Source: an uncultured Collinsella sp.
GTDB taxonomy: Bacteria; Actinomycetota; Coriobacteriia; Coriobacteriales; Coriobacteriaceae
DNA length: 64,000 bases
NCBI GenBank assembly: GCA_902490365.1
Contig: CABUDQ010000004.1
Coordinates: forward strand, 1 to 64,000
Direction of reading: 5' to 3'
Part shown: in pieces, positions 1-7,797 of the stretch
Position numbering within the stretch: position 1 is the stretch's first letter
Layout of the letters: every line of letters starts with the position of its first letter
Translations under genes and position numbers: made by a program
Notes under the pieces: model-generated
The model's database searches: none
What the model was told of the DNA's origin: nothing
What the model saw: the letters and a program-made list of their open reading frames with translations, nothing else

Positions 1-1
1 C

Positions 2-46
2 AAAAAAATGCAGGTCAATTCTCAACATGAGCATTGACCTGCATTT
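2..46 (-). terminator. Intrinsic terminator, minus strand
   Basis: A perfect 14-bp stem (6-19 with 33-46) and a 13-nt loop are followed, reading the minus strand, by seven T residues (positions 8 to 2). This is the classical shape of a Rho-independent terminator and suits the minus-strand gene that ends at 213. Confidence 0.6.
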
Positions 47-60
47 ATACATATAATACT

Positions 61-117
61 ACAACAAAATTAAGGCATAGTTTTTATACTATGTCTATAC
101 GTCGTTAGTTTTGTTGT
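61..117. repeat. Nested imperfect inverted repeat
   Basis: The 13-bp arms at 61-73 and 105-117 (core ACAACAAAA / TTTTGTTGT) match at 12 of 13 positions. A smaller CATAG/CTATG pair lies inside at 76-80 and 89-93. The stretch is AT-rich compared with everything nearby. It could be an operator or an attachment-like site; nothing decides between them. Confidence 0.35.
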
Positions 118-212
118 ATAGCATACGCAAAATAAGCATCGTTATCTAACGTCAGCTTTAGGTGGCCCGGCGTTTGACCCGTTTTGCTGGGGATGTCTGT
201 CGTTCAGTGCTC

Positions 213-533
213 TTACTGGCCAATCCAGTGTTGCGCATAGCTCTTAATGTCCTCGGTAAAACCGTCAAGGTCGTCAAGGGTGATCACGCTGTCGATAAGC
301 AAATTGGCTATCTCGCGGTGCATTGTGCTGCGGCGAATGTCGTTTGCAATTACGCCTGAGGACAGCTTGTCTCTATTGAGGCGCTCTTCTAGTGCCCAAA
401 ATCTACTGGACGCTTCACTGTCGCCGTTCAGTATCTCAACGTACTGGCCGATGAGCTTTTCCATATAACGTTCTTGCCATTGAGGAAGCATTTTCTTAAA
501 CAGCTTCCAGTCGCTTTCGGCTACGTCGCGCAT
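213..533 (-). CDS. Small conserved-type hypothetical protein (106 aa)
   Basis: A short soluble, charged, mostly helical protein without a signal peptide or membrane segment. It begins MRDVAESDWKLFKKMLPQW and has the W-x2-F-x5-W-Q-E-x-Y pattern I associate with small uncharacterised proteins of gut Gram-positive bacteria, often near mobile DNA; I cannot name a domain. The start is supported by GGAGG four bases upstream of the ATG. The minus-strand terminator at 2-46 would end its transcript. It stands alone, with no co-directional neighbour within 450 bp. Coding status is likely from the Shine-Dalgarno and composition; function is unknown. Confidence 0.6.
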   Translation of the reverse strand: MRDVAESDWKLFKKMLPQWQERYMEKLIGQYVEILNGDSEASSRFWALEERLNRDKLSSGVIANDIRRSTMHREIANLLIDSVITLDDLDGFTEDIKSYAQHWIGQ

Positions 534-662
534 ATGTCCTCCGCTCGTTAAACGGGCTTTTCCATTTGCCTTTCATTCTATTTGGTTTTCGCTCGCAGGC
601 GTGGATGAGAGACTCTCTTTGGCCTTCGAGATTGGGCTTGTATGGGTCGTATGCCACAAAAT

Positions 663-802
663 GGGCCTATCTACTACGTTTGCTACCACACCCTCGACCG
701 TGACAAAGATTATGAAATTAAAACCGCAGGTAGATGGCTTGCCAGTTTTCGGAAAAGGCGGGTATGGTCGGCCCTCTCGAGTTAAACGTAGTAAATAGGC
801 CC
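663..802. repeat. Palindromic intergenic element enclosing a short ORF frame
   Basis: Arms of 19 bp at 663-681 and 784-802 are inverted copies with one mismatch. Between and through them runs an open frame on the plus strand ending at the TAG inside the right arm (residues such as KIMKLKPQV and GRPSRVKR). The frame has no convincing ribosome binding site. I read it as a MITE-like or REP-like repeat rather than a gene. Confidence 0.45.
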
Positions 803-864
803 TTTTCTTGGCGCGCGGTCAGCTCAATGCTAATCTCCGTGCCGGAACTGACCCAGTTGTTTGT

Positions 865-933
865 AAGTTGCGGTGATATACGGACTGTTTGGCGCTTTGG
901 AGCCTCAAAACAGTCCCTATATCACCGCAACTT
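865..933. repeat. Hairpin repeat, family AGTTGCGGTGATATA, copy 1
   Basis: Outer arms of 16 bp (865-880 and 918-933) and inner arms of 9 bp (882-890 and 908-916) form a nearly continuous 25-bp stem. The outer sequence recurs at 8738-8804 while the inner stem differs but remains self-complementary. It sits just beyond the 3' end of the XRE gene on the minus strand, so it could also act as a transcript end. Confidence 0.65.
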
Positions 934-982
934 GGAAGGGGCGGGCGGTGTCGGATGAGTGGCGCTGGCTGGTTGGGGTGGT

Positions 983-1912
983 TTAGGCCTGTTTGCGATG
1001 CTTCCATTGTTTGCGGCACCAACGCATGAGTGCTTTTACGACCGGGATGGTGATGAGTATTACCCAGGCGGGATGGGGTTGCTCCAGGCAAAGCCACATG
1101 TAGAGGAACCATGCCTCGGCACTGACTGAATAGACGACATCGATCAGCTTAGATAAGCGGCGTTGGTCGATAAAGTCGCCAAGCGCGTAATAGACGGGAA
1201 TCAAAAAGACGAGGAAGAGTCCCGTAGCCCATGTGCCGTAGACAATGCCGAGCACCAGATAGGCGAGAGCGACAAGTGCGGGGAAGGGAAACTTGTTCCA
1301 CGCACGACCGACCTTGGTGTGGAAATGTTTGCCATGATGGTCGAGCTTGTCGTGTGCTTCCTTCCAGCTGGAAAACGTCTCACCGTCGATGGTGACGGTG
1401 CCGTCGTCATTGGTGCGCACGCTATGTCCATCGTCCTCAAGCGTATCGATATGCACGCCGCCCGGCCCCACATGCACCTCTTCGCCCTTGCGCTCGTTGG
1501 TCACATGGATGCCGCTCCAGCCAACATGGACTTCCTCGCCTTTATTGGGATCAATGACGTGGATACCGCGCGCGAGGGAAATATCGACAAGTGGTTTGTC
1601 GCCGCAATCGGCGTGCTCGGCAGAATCCTCAGCCTCATCTGAAGCTTTGGTGCCGGCGTTGCTGTCCTGTGCCTCATCATCAGCCCGCGAGTCATGAGTG
1701 CTATCCACCGCCTCCCCATATAGCAGCTCATCCAGCGACACGCCATACAGCGCGGCGAGCGCAATGAGGTTATCGGTATCGGGTGAGGACTCGCTGCGCT
1801 CCCATTTACTAACAGCCTGGCGGCTTACGCCCAGCTGGGCAGCAAGCGCCTCCTGAGAAAGCCCGGCAGCCTTGCGGCGATCGACGAGCCGCTGTGCCAT
1901 CGCAAGATCCAT
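983..1912 (-). CDS. XRE-family regulator with C-terminal membrane domain
   Basis: Residues about 1-60 are a Cro/C1-type helix-turn-helix (motif SQEALAAQLGVSRQAVSKWE). An acidic linker follows, then a central segment with two or three imperfect repeats of the type GIHV-x6-KGEEVHVG, and a C-terminal hydrophobic region of three to four predicted membrane helices. This architecture suggests a membrane-tethered DNA-binding protein that responds to an envelope or membrane signal; the target is unknown. I place the start at 1912 because AAGGAAC lies seven bases upstream; an in-frame ATG five codons earlier (1927) overlaps that ribosome binding site. It is monocistronic, with a repeat hairpin at 865-933 downstream. 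Confidence 0.8.
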   Translation of the reverse strand: MDLAMAQRLVDRRKAAGLSQEALAAQLGVSRQAVSKWERSESSPDTDNLIALAALYGVSLDELLYGEAVDSTHDSRADDEAQDSNAGTKASDEAEDSAEHADCGDKPLVDISLARGIHVIDPNKGEEVHVGWSGIHVTNERKGEEVHVGPGGVHIDTLEDDGHSVRTNDDGTVTIDGETFSSWKEAHDKLDHHGKHFHTKVGRAWNKFPFPALVALAYLVLGIVYGTWATGLFLVFLIPVYYALGDFIDQRRLSKLIDVVYSVSAEAWFLYMWLCLEQPHPAWVILITIPVVKALMRWCRKQWKHRKQA

Positions 1913-2169
1913 GACAGTTCCTTTCATGTGGTGACCGTAATCGAATGAGCCGAGTATGCCGAGAACAACCGGTAGCGACCACCATTTCTAGTTAGAATCT
2001 GCCCCAACCCTACCGCAACTACCGGTAGCAACCCCTAACGACCAGCCATTTCAGGACAAATGTCAGTGCTACTCTCAGCTAAGAGCCTGCAACATCCCAA
2101 AATCTCAGCCCACGCACCCGCAGCAAGAAGACGAATAGCCTCGGCCTCCCTAGTTACCGCAGGAGGCCT

Positions 2170-2274
2170 CAGGGCTTACATCCCAAATCTTTCCGCAGGA
2201 CGGAAGGACCCCGCCGCGCGAAGCGCACGGCGGGGTCCTGACATGTCCGAGGACGATTTGGGATGTAAGCCCTG
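2170..2274. repeat. Nested perfect palindromes between XRE and pfk genes
   Basis: A 20-bp perfect outer inverted repeat (2170-2189 with 2255-2274) encloses a second 11-bp perfect stem (2207-2217 with 2228-2238, GGACCCCGCCG). It lies immediately after the pfk gene on the minus strand and probably ends its transcript. The nested design looks more like a mobile repeat than a plain terminator. The rest of 1928-2305 shows nothing else that I can identify. Confidence 0.6.
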
Positions 2275-2305
2275 GGGTCTCCGATGAGAGCAGTTTCGGC
2301 CGAGG

Positions 2306-3385
2306 CTATTCGTCGCCGAAGCTGATGCCCAGCGCCTTGGCCTCGCGCACCAGATCGCTCTGGGGGTCGACAAACTTGAGCTTGCCGGCGACCTCCTCGA
2401 GCGGCATGTGGCACATCTTGCCGTCGCGCAGGGCAATCATGTAGCCAAACTCGCCGCGTAGGCAGCCCAGTGCCGCCTCGACGCCGCACTGGGTCGCAAA
2501 GATGCGGTCCTGGGCGTCGGGCTGACCGCCGCGCTGCGTGTGACCGGGGATGGCGACGCGGGTCTCGCGACCAGTCTTGGCCTCGATCTCCTTGGCGATG
2601 TCGTACACGATTGACGGGCTCGTGCGCTCGGCGAGCTTCTTCTTGTACTCCTTCTTGGACAGCGCCGCGTCCTCCTTGGAGATAGCGCCCTCGGCGACGG
2701 CCACGATGGTAAAGCGGCTGCCGGTTTCCATGCGATGTTCAATGGTCTTGATGACGTTATCCATGTCGTAGGGAATCTCGGGAATCAGGATGACATCCGC
2801 GCCGCCCGCGACGCCGGCGTACAGCGGGATCCAGCCAACCTTGTGGCCCATGATCTCGATGACGAACACGCGGCCGTGGCTCGAAGCGGTGGTGTGAATG
2901 TCGTCGATGCACTTGGTGGCGACGTCGATGGCGCTCGTAAAGCCAAACGTCAACTCGGTGCCCCAGGTGTCGTTATCGATGGTCTTGGGCAGGGCGATAA
3001 CGTTGAGGCCCTCTTCGCGCAGGCGGTTGGCGGTCTTGGTGGAGCCGTTGCCGCCCAGCATAAACAGGCAGTCGAGCTGCAACTTGTGATAAGTGTGGAC
3101 CATCGCGGGCACCTTCTCGACGCCGTCGGCCTCGGGAGTATCCAGGCGCTTGAACGGCGTACGGCTCGTGCCCAGGATGGTGCCGCCGCGGGTGAGGATG
3201 CCGCTAAAATCGGCGGGCGTCATGACGCGGAACCTGCTGTAGATAAGGCCCTGGTAGCCGTCCTCAAAACCGTAGATCTCGATAGGCTCTTCGCTATTGG
3301 TCATGAGCGTTTTGACAATGCCGCGCATGGTGGCGTTGAGCGCCTGGCAGTCGCCGCCACTAGTAAGAAGACCGATCCTGAGCAT
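2306..3385 (-). CDS. pfkA: 6-phosphofructokinase
   Basis: Phosphorylates fructose 6-phosphate to fructose 1,6-bisphosphate in glycolysis. At 359 residues it fits the bacterial PFK family. Visible motifs are TSGGDCQALN near the N-terminus, GGNGS at 111-115, PKTIDND at 133-139 and a later MGHKVGW substrate loop. Two active-site positions are unusual: the loop normally reading GGDGS (ATP enzymes) or GGDD (pyrophosphate enzymes) reads GGNGS, and the residue after the proline is K as in PPi enzymes rather than G as in ATP enzymes. Phosphoryl donor is therefore uncertain. It follows the amide hydrolase gene on the same strand after 140 bp and a terminator-like hairpin, so it probably has its own promoter. 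Confidence 0.88.
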   Translation of the reverse strand: MLRIGLLTSGGDCQALNATMRGIVKTLMTNSEEPIEIYGFEDGYQGLIYSRFRVMTPADFSGILTRGGTILGTSRTPFKRLDTPEADGVEKVPAMVHTYHKLQLDCLFMLGGNGSTKTANRLREEGLNVIALPKTIDNDTWGTELTFGFTSAIDVATKCIDDIHTTASSHGRVFVIEIMGHKVGWIPLYAGVAGGADVILIPEIPYDMDNVIKTIEHRMETGSRFTIVAVAEGAISKEDAALSKKEYKKKLAERTSPSIVYDIAKEIEAKTGRETRVAIPGHTQRGGQPDAQDRIFATQCGVEAALGCLRGEFGYMIALRDGKMCHMPLEEVAGKLKFVDPQSDLVREAKALGISFGDE

Positions 3386-3423
3386 GATGAATCCTTCCGG
3401 GCAAGTTATAACATGCGCATAAG

Positions 3424-3456
3424 TTTACCCCCGCACACTGTTGATGCGGAGGTAAA
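3424..3456 (-). terminator. Hairpin between amide hydrolase and pfk
   Basis: Arms TTTACCCCCGCA (3424-3435) and TGCGGAGGTAAA (3445-3456) pair with one mismatch over 12 bp. It falls about 70 bases beyond the 3' end of the upstream minus-strand gene. There is no strong T-run, so termination may be partial. Confidence 0.45.
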
Positions 3457-3525
3457 ACGTGTTAGCTCAAGCGTATAGAAATGTAAGCAACGTCAGGCGA
3501 GTGTAAGGTCGACGGGCCTGGCTCC

Positions 3526-4611
3526 TTACAGCGCGAAGGCGTCGACGTCGCCCCAATGGCGGCGCAGCGTGATGGCGGCAGCGGGCTCGGTGTTGTCAAA
3601 GACGACCGACCACTGCGTGTTGCTGGTGATGTCTTCCGGATTGGGCTCTTGCGCCGCAGCGCGTAGGGCCTTCCAAGCGACTGCCTCGTCTTGTGCGCCG
3701 GCACGGGCGTCGAGGACAGCGGCGATTGCGACGGCGCGCTCCTTGCCATGGCCTAGCTCGCCATTCTTTTGGTTGGGCAGCACTTCGTCGCCATAGCAGG
3801 CGTAGAAGTTCGTAACCTGGCGCACGGGCGTCGCCTTGAAAGCGCGGTCCGGATCGCGCGGATCCCACTCTACTACGCGCGCGTCACCGGCGGCGTCGTT
3901 GATAAAGAAGTGGTAGTCGCGTCCGGCCATGGCGTGCATGTCGTAGGCGGAAAGCAGGTCGACGGCCTCCTGCGTGGTAGCCGCGCGGTCGAGCACCAGG
4001 CGGATGGCGAGCGAAGTGTTGATGACGGGGCGTTGCGTGTCCTGGTCACAGGGCTTGGAATCCAGGGTGAGTACGGCAATGGACACGCCGCACTCGTTAA
4101 CACCGTCGAGCTGGGCAAACGGGCCCATGAGTGCGGCGGCGCGTCCAGCGACGGAGTCGAGCGGAGTGTTATCGCCCAGGTTGTTAAGGGCGGCAAACCC
4201 GATGGAGGCATAACCGCCGCGTGGGTGATTGCGCACCAGCAGCGCCGAGGTGTCGTCCTTAAAGTCGTAATTGCGACCGGTGCGCACGCGGCCTTCGGCA
4301 TCTACGGCGACAAAAGCGCTGCAGGCAAACTGGGGCGCCTGGACATGTACCGGCACACCGGGCAGCACCTGCGCCACCACGGCATCGATGTAGGCCTGGT
4401 CGTCGCGCACGCCAGCGGCGATGATGCGATCAAGATCGTAGTCGTAGGCGATGTCGATTGCGTACAGGTCATAGCCATCCTCGTAGCCGGTCAAGCGTTT
4501 GAGCGACGCGGCGGACTTGATTTGCTTGTGATAAACGATACCGGTGGCAGCGGCAAGGCCGACGGCGACTCCCGCGGCACCGCAGGCGATGGCAATGTTA
4601 CGTGGCTTCAT
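3526..4611 (-). CDS. Linear amide C-N hydrolase (choloylglycine hydrolase / C45-like Ntn fold), membrane anchored
   Basis: A 361-residue protein with an N-terminal hydrophobic segment (residues about 7-26), consistent with export or anchoring. It is followed by the Ntn-hydrolase signature: FACSAFVAVD with a candidate nucleophile Cys, then GRNYDFKDD. This matches penicillin-V-acylase, bile-salt-hydrolase and acyltransferase-type enzymes that cut linear amides. In classical bile salt hydrolases the Cys follows the initiator Met; here it is internal, about 95 residues in, so activity would need proteolytic exposure of the Cys or a C45-like self-cleavage. Start supported by AAAGGAG five bases upstream. 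Substrate (conjugated bile acid, N-acyl amino acid or peptide) cannot be told from sequence. Confidence 0.75.
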   Translation of the reverse strand: MKPRNIAIACGAAGVAVGLAAATGIVYHKQIKSAASLKRLTGYEDGYDLYAIDIAYDYDLDRIIAAGVRDDQAYIDAVVAQVLPGVPVHVQAPQFACSAFVAVDAEGRVRTGRNYDFKDDTSALLVRNHPRGGYASIGFAALNNLGDNTPLDSVAGRAAALMGPFAQLDGVNECGVSIAVLTLDSKPCDQDTQRPVINTSLAIRLVLDRAATTQEAVDLLSAYDMHAMAGRDYHFFINDAAGDARVVEWDPRDPDRAFKATPVRQVTNFYACYGDEVLPNQKNGELGHGKERAVAIAAVLDARAGAQDEAVAWKALRAAAQEPNPEDITSNTQWSVVFDNTEPAAAITLRRHWGDVDAFAL

Positions 4612-4772
4612 GACGGCTCCTTTCGTCCTGTTAGCGTAATTGTCGCAAAAGGAGTGCGGGCATGATGGCTCAACTTGGCGAGCGGCGCGGGATTAAACAT
4701 GGAATGAAAGGCACGGCATGGGCGTGGCGGGGTATGCTGGAGGGGACCATCAACCCAGCGAAAGGGGAGAGC

Positions 4773-6158
4773 ATGACGGATCAGGAAACGCCCGAGCGCG
4801 CGCACGTGACGGCCGACGATATCGAGGCCGCCAACGACCTTATCGACTTTATCGAGGCATGCCCCAGCATGTTCCATACGGCGGCGACTATTATGGCCGA
4901 ACTTGACGAGGCGGGCTTTACTTATCTGCCCGAGAATGCGGCGTGGGATATCGAGCCGAGCGGTCGTTATTACACGCAGCGCAACACCTCGAGCGTTATC
5001 GCCTTTAAGGTGGGCGAGGACCTGGCCGCGACGTGGGGCGAGGACGGCGTTGCCGGTGACTATCATTTTCAGCTCACGGCGTCGCACAGCGATTCTCCGA
5101 CGTTTAAGGTCAAGGCCGTGCCCGAGCTCGACGGCGCAGGCGAGACGCTGCGCCTGAACACCGAGGCCTACGGCGGCATGATCGACTACACCTGGTTCGA
5201 TCGCCCGCTGGCGCTCGCGGGCCGCGTGCTGGTGCGCGAGGGCGACCGTATTGAGAGCCGTCTGCTTGCCACCGAGCGCGAGGTCGCTATTATCCCGAGC
5301 CTTGCCATCCACATGAACCGCGGCGTTAACGAGGGCTTTGCTCCCAACCGAGCTGTCGACCTGTGCCCGCTCATCAGCGCCGGCGAGCTTAAGCAGGGTG
5401 ACTTCGATGCTCTGATCGCCGAAGAGCTGGATGTTGAGCCCGAGCAGATTCTGGGCCGCGACCTGTTCCTGGTCAATCGTCAGGATGCGCGCATTTGGGG
5501 CTGGGCCGATGAGTTTATCTCGACGCCCAAGCTCGACGACCTGGCATGCGCCTACACCTCGCTGCAGGCATTTTTGGGTGCCGAGAATGCGCACGACATC
5601 TCGGTCTTCTGCTGCTTTGATAACGAGGAGGTTGGCTCCGAGACCAAGCAGGGTGCTATGTCGACGTTCTTGGCCGATGCACTGCGCCGCATTAACGGCT
5701 CGCTGGGCTTTGACGACGAGTCGTACCATCGCGCCCTTGCCGCTTCGATGCTCGTGAGCTGCGACAATGCACATGCCGTGCACCCCAACCACGCCGAGAA
5801 GTGCGATGCCCGCAACCAGGTCGTGCTCAACGGCGGTATTGTCATCAAGGAAGCCGCCAACCAGCACTACTGCACCGATGCCTTTAGCTGCGCGGTGTTC
5901 CAAGCCATCTGCGATGACGCCGACGTACCCACGCAGGCCTTCGCCAACAAGAGCGATATGGCCGGCGGCTCCACGCTCGGCAATCTGTCCAATATGCAGG
6001 CGAGCATGCATGCTGTGGACGTGGGCCTGCCGCAGCTGGCCATGCACTCGAGCTACGAGACCGGCGGCGTGCGCGACGTGATGTACGCCATCCGCGCCCT
6101 CACTGCTTTTTACGAGCGCAACCTAACCATCAACGGCGCCGAAAGCGTGGAACTCTAA
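4773..6158 (+). CDS. apeB: M18-family aminopeptidase
   Basis: A cytoplasmic zinc aminopeptidase of 461 residues, the usual size for M18 enzymes, that removes N-terminal (typically acidic or neutral) residues from peptides. Conserved motifs are ASHSDSPTFK (metal His/Asp), DDLACAYTSL (metal Asp), CCFDNEEVGSETKQGA (catalytic Glu pair), SCDNAHAVHPN, DMAGGSTLG and MHSSYETGGVRD (metal His). The open frame extends 37 codons upstream, but AAAGGGGAG ends a few bases before the ATG at 4773, which I take as the start. It runs divergently from the amide hydrolase and is followed directly by a 60-codon frame. Confidence 0.93.
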   Translation: MTDQETPERAHVTADDIEAANDLIDFIEACPSMFHTAATIMAELDEAGFTYLPENAAWDIEPSGRYYTQRNTSSVIAFKVGEDLAATWGEDGVAGDYHFQLTASHSDSPTFKVKAVPELDGAGETLRLNTEAYGGMIDYTWFDRPLALAGRVLVREGDRIESRLLATEREVAIIPSLAIHMNRGVNEGFAPNRAVDLCPLISAGELKQGDFDALIAEELDVEPEQILGRDLFLVNRQDARIWGWADEFISTPKLDDLACAYTSLQAFLGAENAHDISVFCCFDNEEVGSETKQGAMSTFLADALRRINGSLGFDDESYHRALAASMLVSCDNAHAVHPNHAEKCDARNQVVLNGGIVIKEAANQHYCTDAFSCAVFQAICDDADVPTQAFANKSDMAGGSTLGNLSNMQASMHAVDVGLPQLAMHSSYETGGVRDVMYAIRALTAFYERNLTINGAESVEL

Positions 6159-6341
6159 ATGCGAGCCGAAGAAATGAAGGCCGAGCGTGGGGCTCAGCTT
6201 ATTGATCGGGGTTTACAGCTGTTCGTCGCCGCTTGCCATGAGTCAGGGGTCGACGTGTCCAAGGCGCGACCAACGAGTGCTGAAGAACTCAAGCGTAACG
6301 CCTATTCGGACCGCTATGACGAGGAGACGGACTGGCTCTAA
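6159..6341 (+). CDS. Small hypothetical protein (60 aa)
   Basis: The ATG follows the aminopeptidase stop codon directly, so translational coupling is plausible. The product is small, charged and soluble (MRAEEMKAERGAQLIDRG at the start, acidic C-terminus ending DEETDWL). No domain is recognised. Codon use resembles its neighbours, which favours a real gene; there is no separate Shine-Dalgarno. Function unknown. Confidence 0.45.
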   Translation: MRAEEMKAERGAQLIDRGLQLFVAACHESGVDVSKARPTSAEELKRNAYSDRYDEETDWL

Positions 6342-6428
6342 TAAGCGAAGTGTCGAAAACGCTAGATGTATGTTTGATATCACTTTGGCGAGAGTGTCGC
6401 AGACAGAACTACCGGTATGGCGCAAGCC

Positions 6429-6490
6429 AACCTGACCCCATTGCACCAAACCTACCAAAAAGGGACAGGTTTATTTTGGCAGGTTTTATC
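6429..6490. repeat. GGGACAGG repeat, copy A, with abutting GGGGTCAGG half-element
   Basis: 6451-6490 is a 40-bp unit whose ends (CCTACCAAAA and TTTTGGCAGG) are inverted and flank AGGGACAGGT. Almost identical units occur at 7688-7727, 44894-44933 and 49756-49795. Directly upstream, 6429-6450 is the reverse of the GGTGCA-x-TGGGGTCAGG element seen at 47142-47174. The composite suggests REP-like repeats inserted next to one another. Confidence 0.75.
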
Positions 6491-6731
6491 TGGGCAAATG
6501 CCACAGCGCCAACGGCAAGACGGAACTGCTAAGGCTTGCAGATGAAGCCGACGCCAGCGAAACGCCGCAGGTAGAGCGCACGCCAGCGAGAGCCCGCCGT
6601 TTGCGCCAAGGTGCCGTGAAATGAAAGGGCGCTGACCTTCTGGTCGCGCCTTTGAAATTGAACGGCAGATTGGCCAAACGGCTGGCTCGCAGCGTCGAGG
6701 GGTTCCGGCGTTTGGTAAAACGCCGGAACAA
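6491..6731. other. Intergenic stretch between convergent genes
   Basis: No supportable gene. It contains one clear hairpin at 6703-6728 (11-bp perfect arms TTCCGGCGTTT / AAACGCCGGAA), four bases from the stop of the minus-strand dehydrogenase gene, which probably ends or protects that transcript. The remainder (6491-6700) shows no motif I can name. Confidence 0.5.
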
Positions 6732-7667
6732 TTAGTGTTCGATCCAGCAGCGCAGGGTCTCGCCGGCCTGCAGGTGACGCAGATTCTCCGCGGCGATGTC
6801 GACCACGTTGTTGAGCGTGGCGGCCAAGTGGAACCAGCCGGGGATGTGCGGCGTGATGAGCATGTTGGGCGCATCCCACAACGGGCTTGTCTCGGGCAGC
6901 GGCTCGGGGTCGGTGACGTCGACCGCGGCGCCGGCGAGATGTCCTGATTCCAGGGCGGCAACTAGGTCGTCGGCAACCACAAGATCGCCGCGGCCGCCGT
7001 TGGCAAAGAAGGCGCCCGGCTTCATCGCGGCGAAGAACTCGGCGTTCGCCAGGCCGCGGGTCTCGGGTGTGCTGGGCATAAAGGATGCGACGACGTCTGC
7101 CTCGGCCAGGCGCTCGGGCAGGGTGTCCATGCCGTCCATGTCCTCAAACACAATGGGGTAGACGAGCGGATGGCGCTTGATGCCGCGGACGTGCGCGCCC
7201 ATGCCGCGGCAGAGCGTGGCGAAGTGACCGCCAATGTCGCCCGCGCCCAGCACCAGCACATTGGCGTTTTTGAGCGAGGTGACCGGCCCCAAATCCTCCC
7301 AGCGATGCTCGCGCTGCAAGTCGTGATAGCCGGGCAGGCGCTTCATCATGGAAAGGACCATGGCAAACATGTGCTCGCTCACAGCCTGGCCGTAGGCACC
7401 CACCGAGCAGGAAAGCTTAGCGTCGGCTGGCACGGTGCCGGCGGCTAAGTAATCGTCATAGCCGGCGGTCTGCAATTGCAACAGCTGGAGATGGTCGCAT
7501 GCCGTGAGCATGTCAGGGTCGATGTTGCCCAGAATTACGTCGGCATCGGCGACCTGCTCGCGCGTGGCGGCGTCGGCGCTCGTATAGATAAAGTTCTCGC
7601 CCGGAGCGCTCGACTCAAGAATTGCGCGATGGCGGTCGTTGACGGGCAACAAAACCAGGATGTTCAC
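6732..7667 (-). CDS. D-isomer-specific 2-hydroxyacid dehydrogenase
   Basis: A 311-residue NAD(P)-dependent oxidoreductase that interconverts a 2-keto acid and a D-2-hydroxy acid. The Rossmann motif GAGDIGG lies near residue 141, and the family signature region reads MKPGAFFANGGRGDLV (usually an Arg/Glu-containing segment with N-x-x-RG). Later ITPHIPGW supplies the catalytic His. Typical members run 310-340 residues. Substrate could be hydroxypyruvate, glyoxylate or a branched keto acid; the sequence does not decide. Ribosome binding is weak (GAGGA about 12 bases upstream). Copy B of the GGGACAGG repeat lies just upstream of the start and copy A beyond the 3' end, so the gene is bracketed by that repeat. 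Confidence 0.85.
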   Translation of the reverse strand: MNILVLLPVNDRHRAILESSAPGENFIYTSADAATREQVADADVILGNIDPDMLTACDHLQLLQLQTAGYDDYLAAGTVPADAKLSCSVGAYGQAVSEHMFAMVLSMMKRLPGYHDLQREHRWEDLGPVTSLKNANVLVLGAGDIGGHFATLCRGMGAHVRGIKRHPLVYPIVFEDMDGMDTLPERLAEADVVASFMPSTPETRGLANAEFFAAMKPGAFFANGGRGDLVVADDLVAALESGHLAGAAVDVTDPEPLPETSPLWDAPNMLITPHIPGWFHLAATLNNVVDIAAENLRHLQAGETLRCWIEH

Positions 7668-7687
7668 AAGCAGTCCTCTCCGCTTGA

Positions 7688-7727
7688 CCTGCCAAAAAGG
7701 GACAGGTTTATTTTGTCAGGTTTTATC
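7688..7727. repeat. GGGACAGG repeat, copy B
   Basis: A 40-bp unit with ends CCTGCCAAAA and TTTTGTCAGG. It differs from copy A at two positions (G for A in the left arm, T for G in the right arm). It sits between the methionine aminopeptidase terminator and the dehydrogenase start. Confidence 0.75.
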
Positions 7728-7741
7728 AGGCAAAACGTTCA

Positions 7742-7789
7742 AATAAAAACGCCGGATGCAAGACGAGCGTGCCCGTCAGCATCCGGCGC
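7742..7789 (-). terminator. Intrinsic terminator of the methionine aminopeptidase gene
   Basis: Reading the minus strand, a 10-bp perfect stem (CGCCGGATGC, 7750-7759 with 7779-7788) is followed by TTTTTATTT. It starts nine bases after the map stop codon. Confidence 0.8.
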
Positions 7790-7797
7790 ATCCACGG

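Noticed and set aside
4608..6047. 479-codon minus-strand frame opposite the M18 aminopeptidase
   Set aside because: Antisense shadow of a clearly identified gene; composition (His, Arg, Val rich) is typical of mirrored GC-rich codons.
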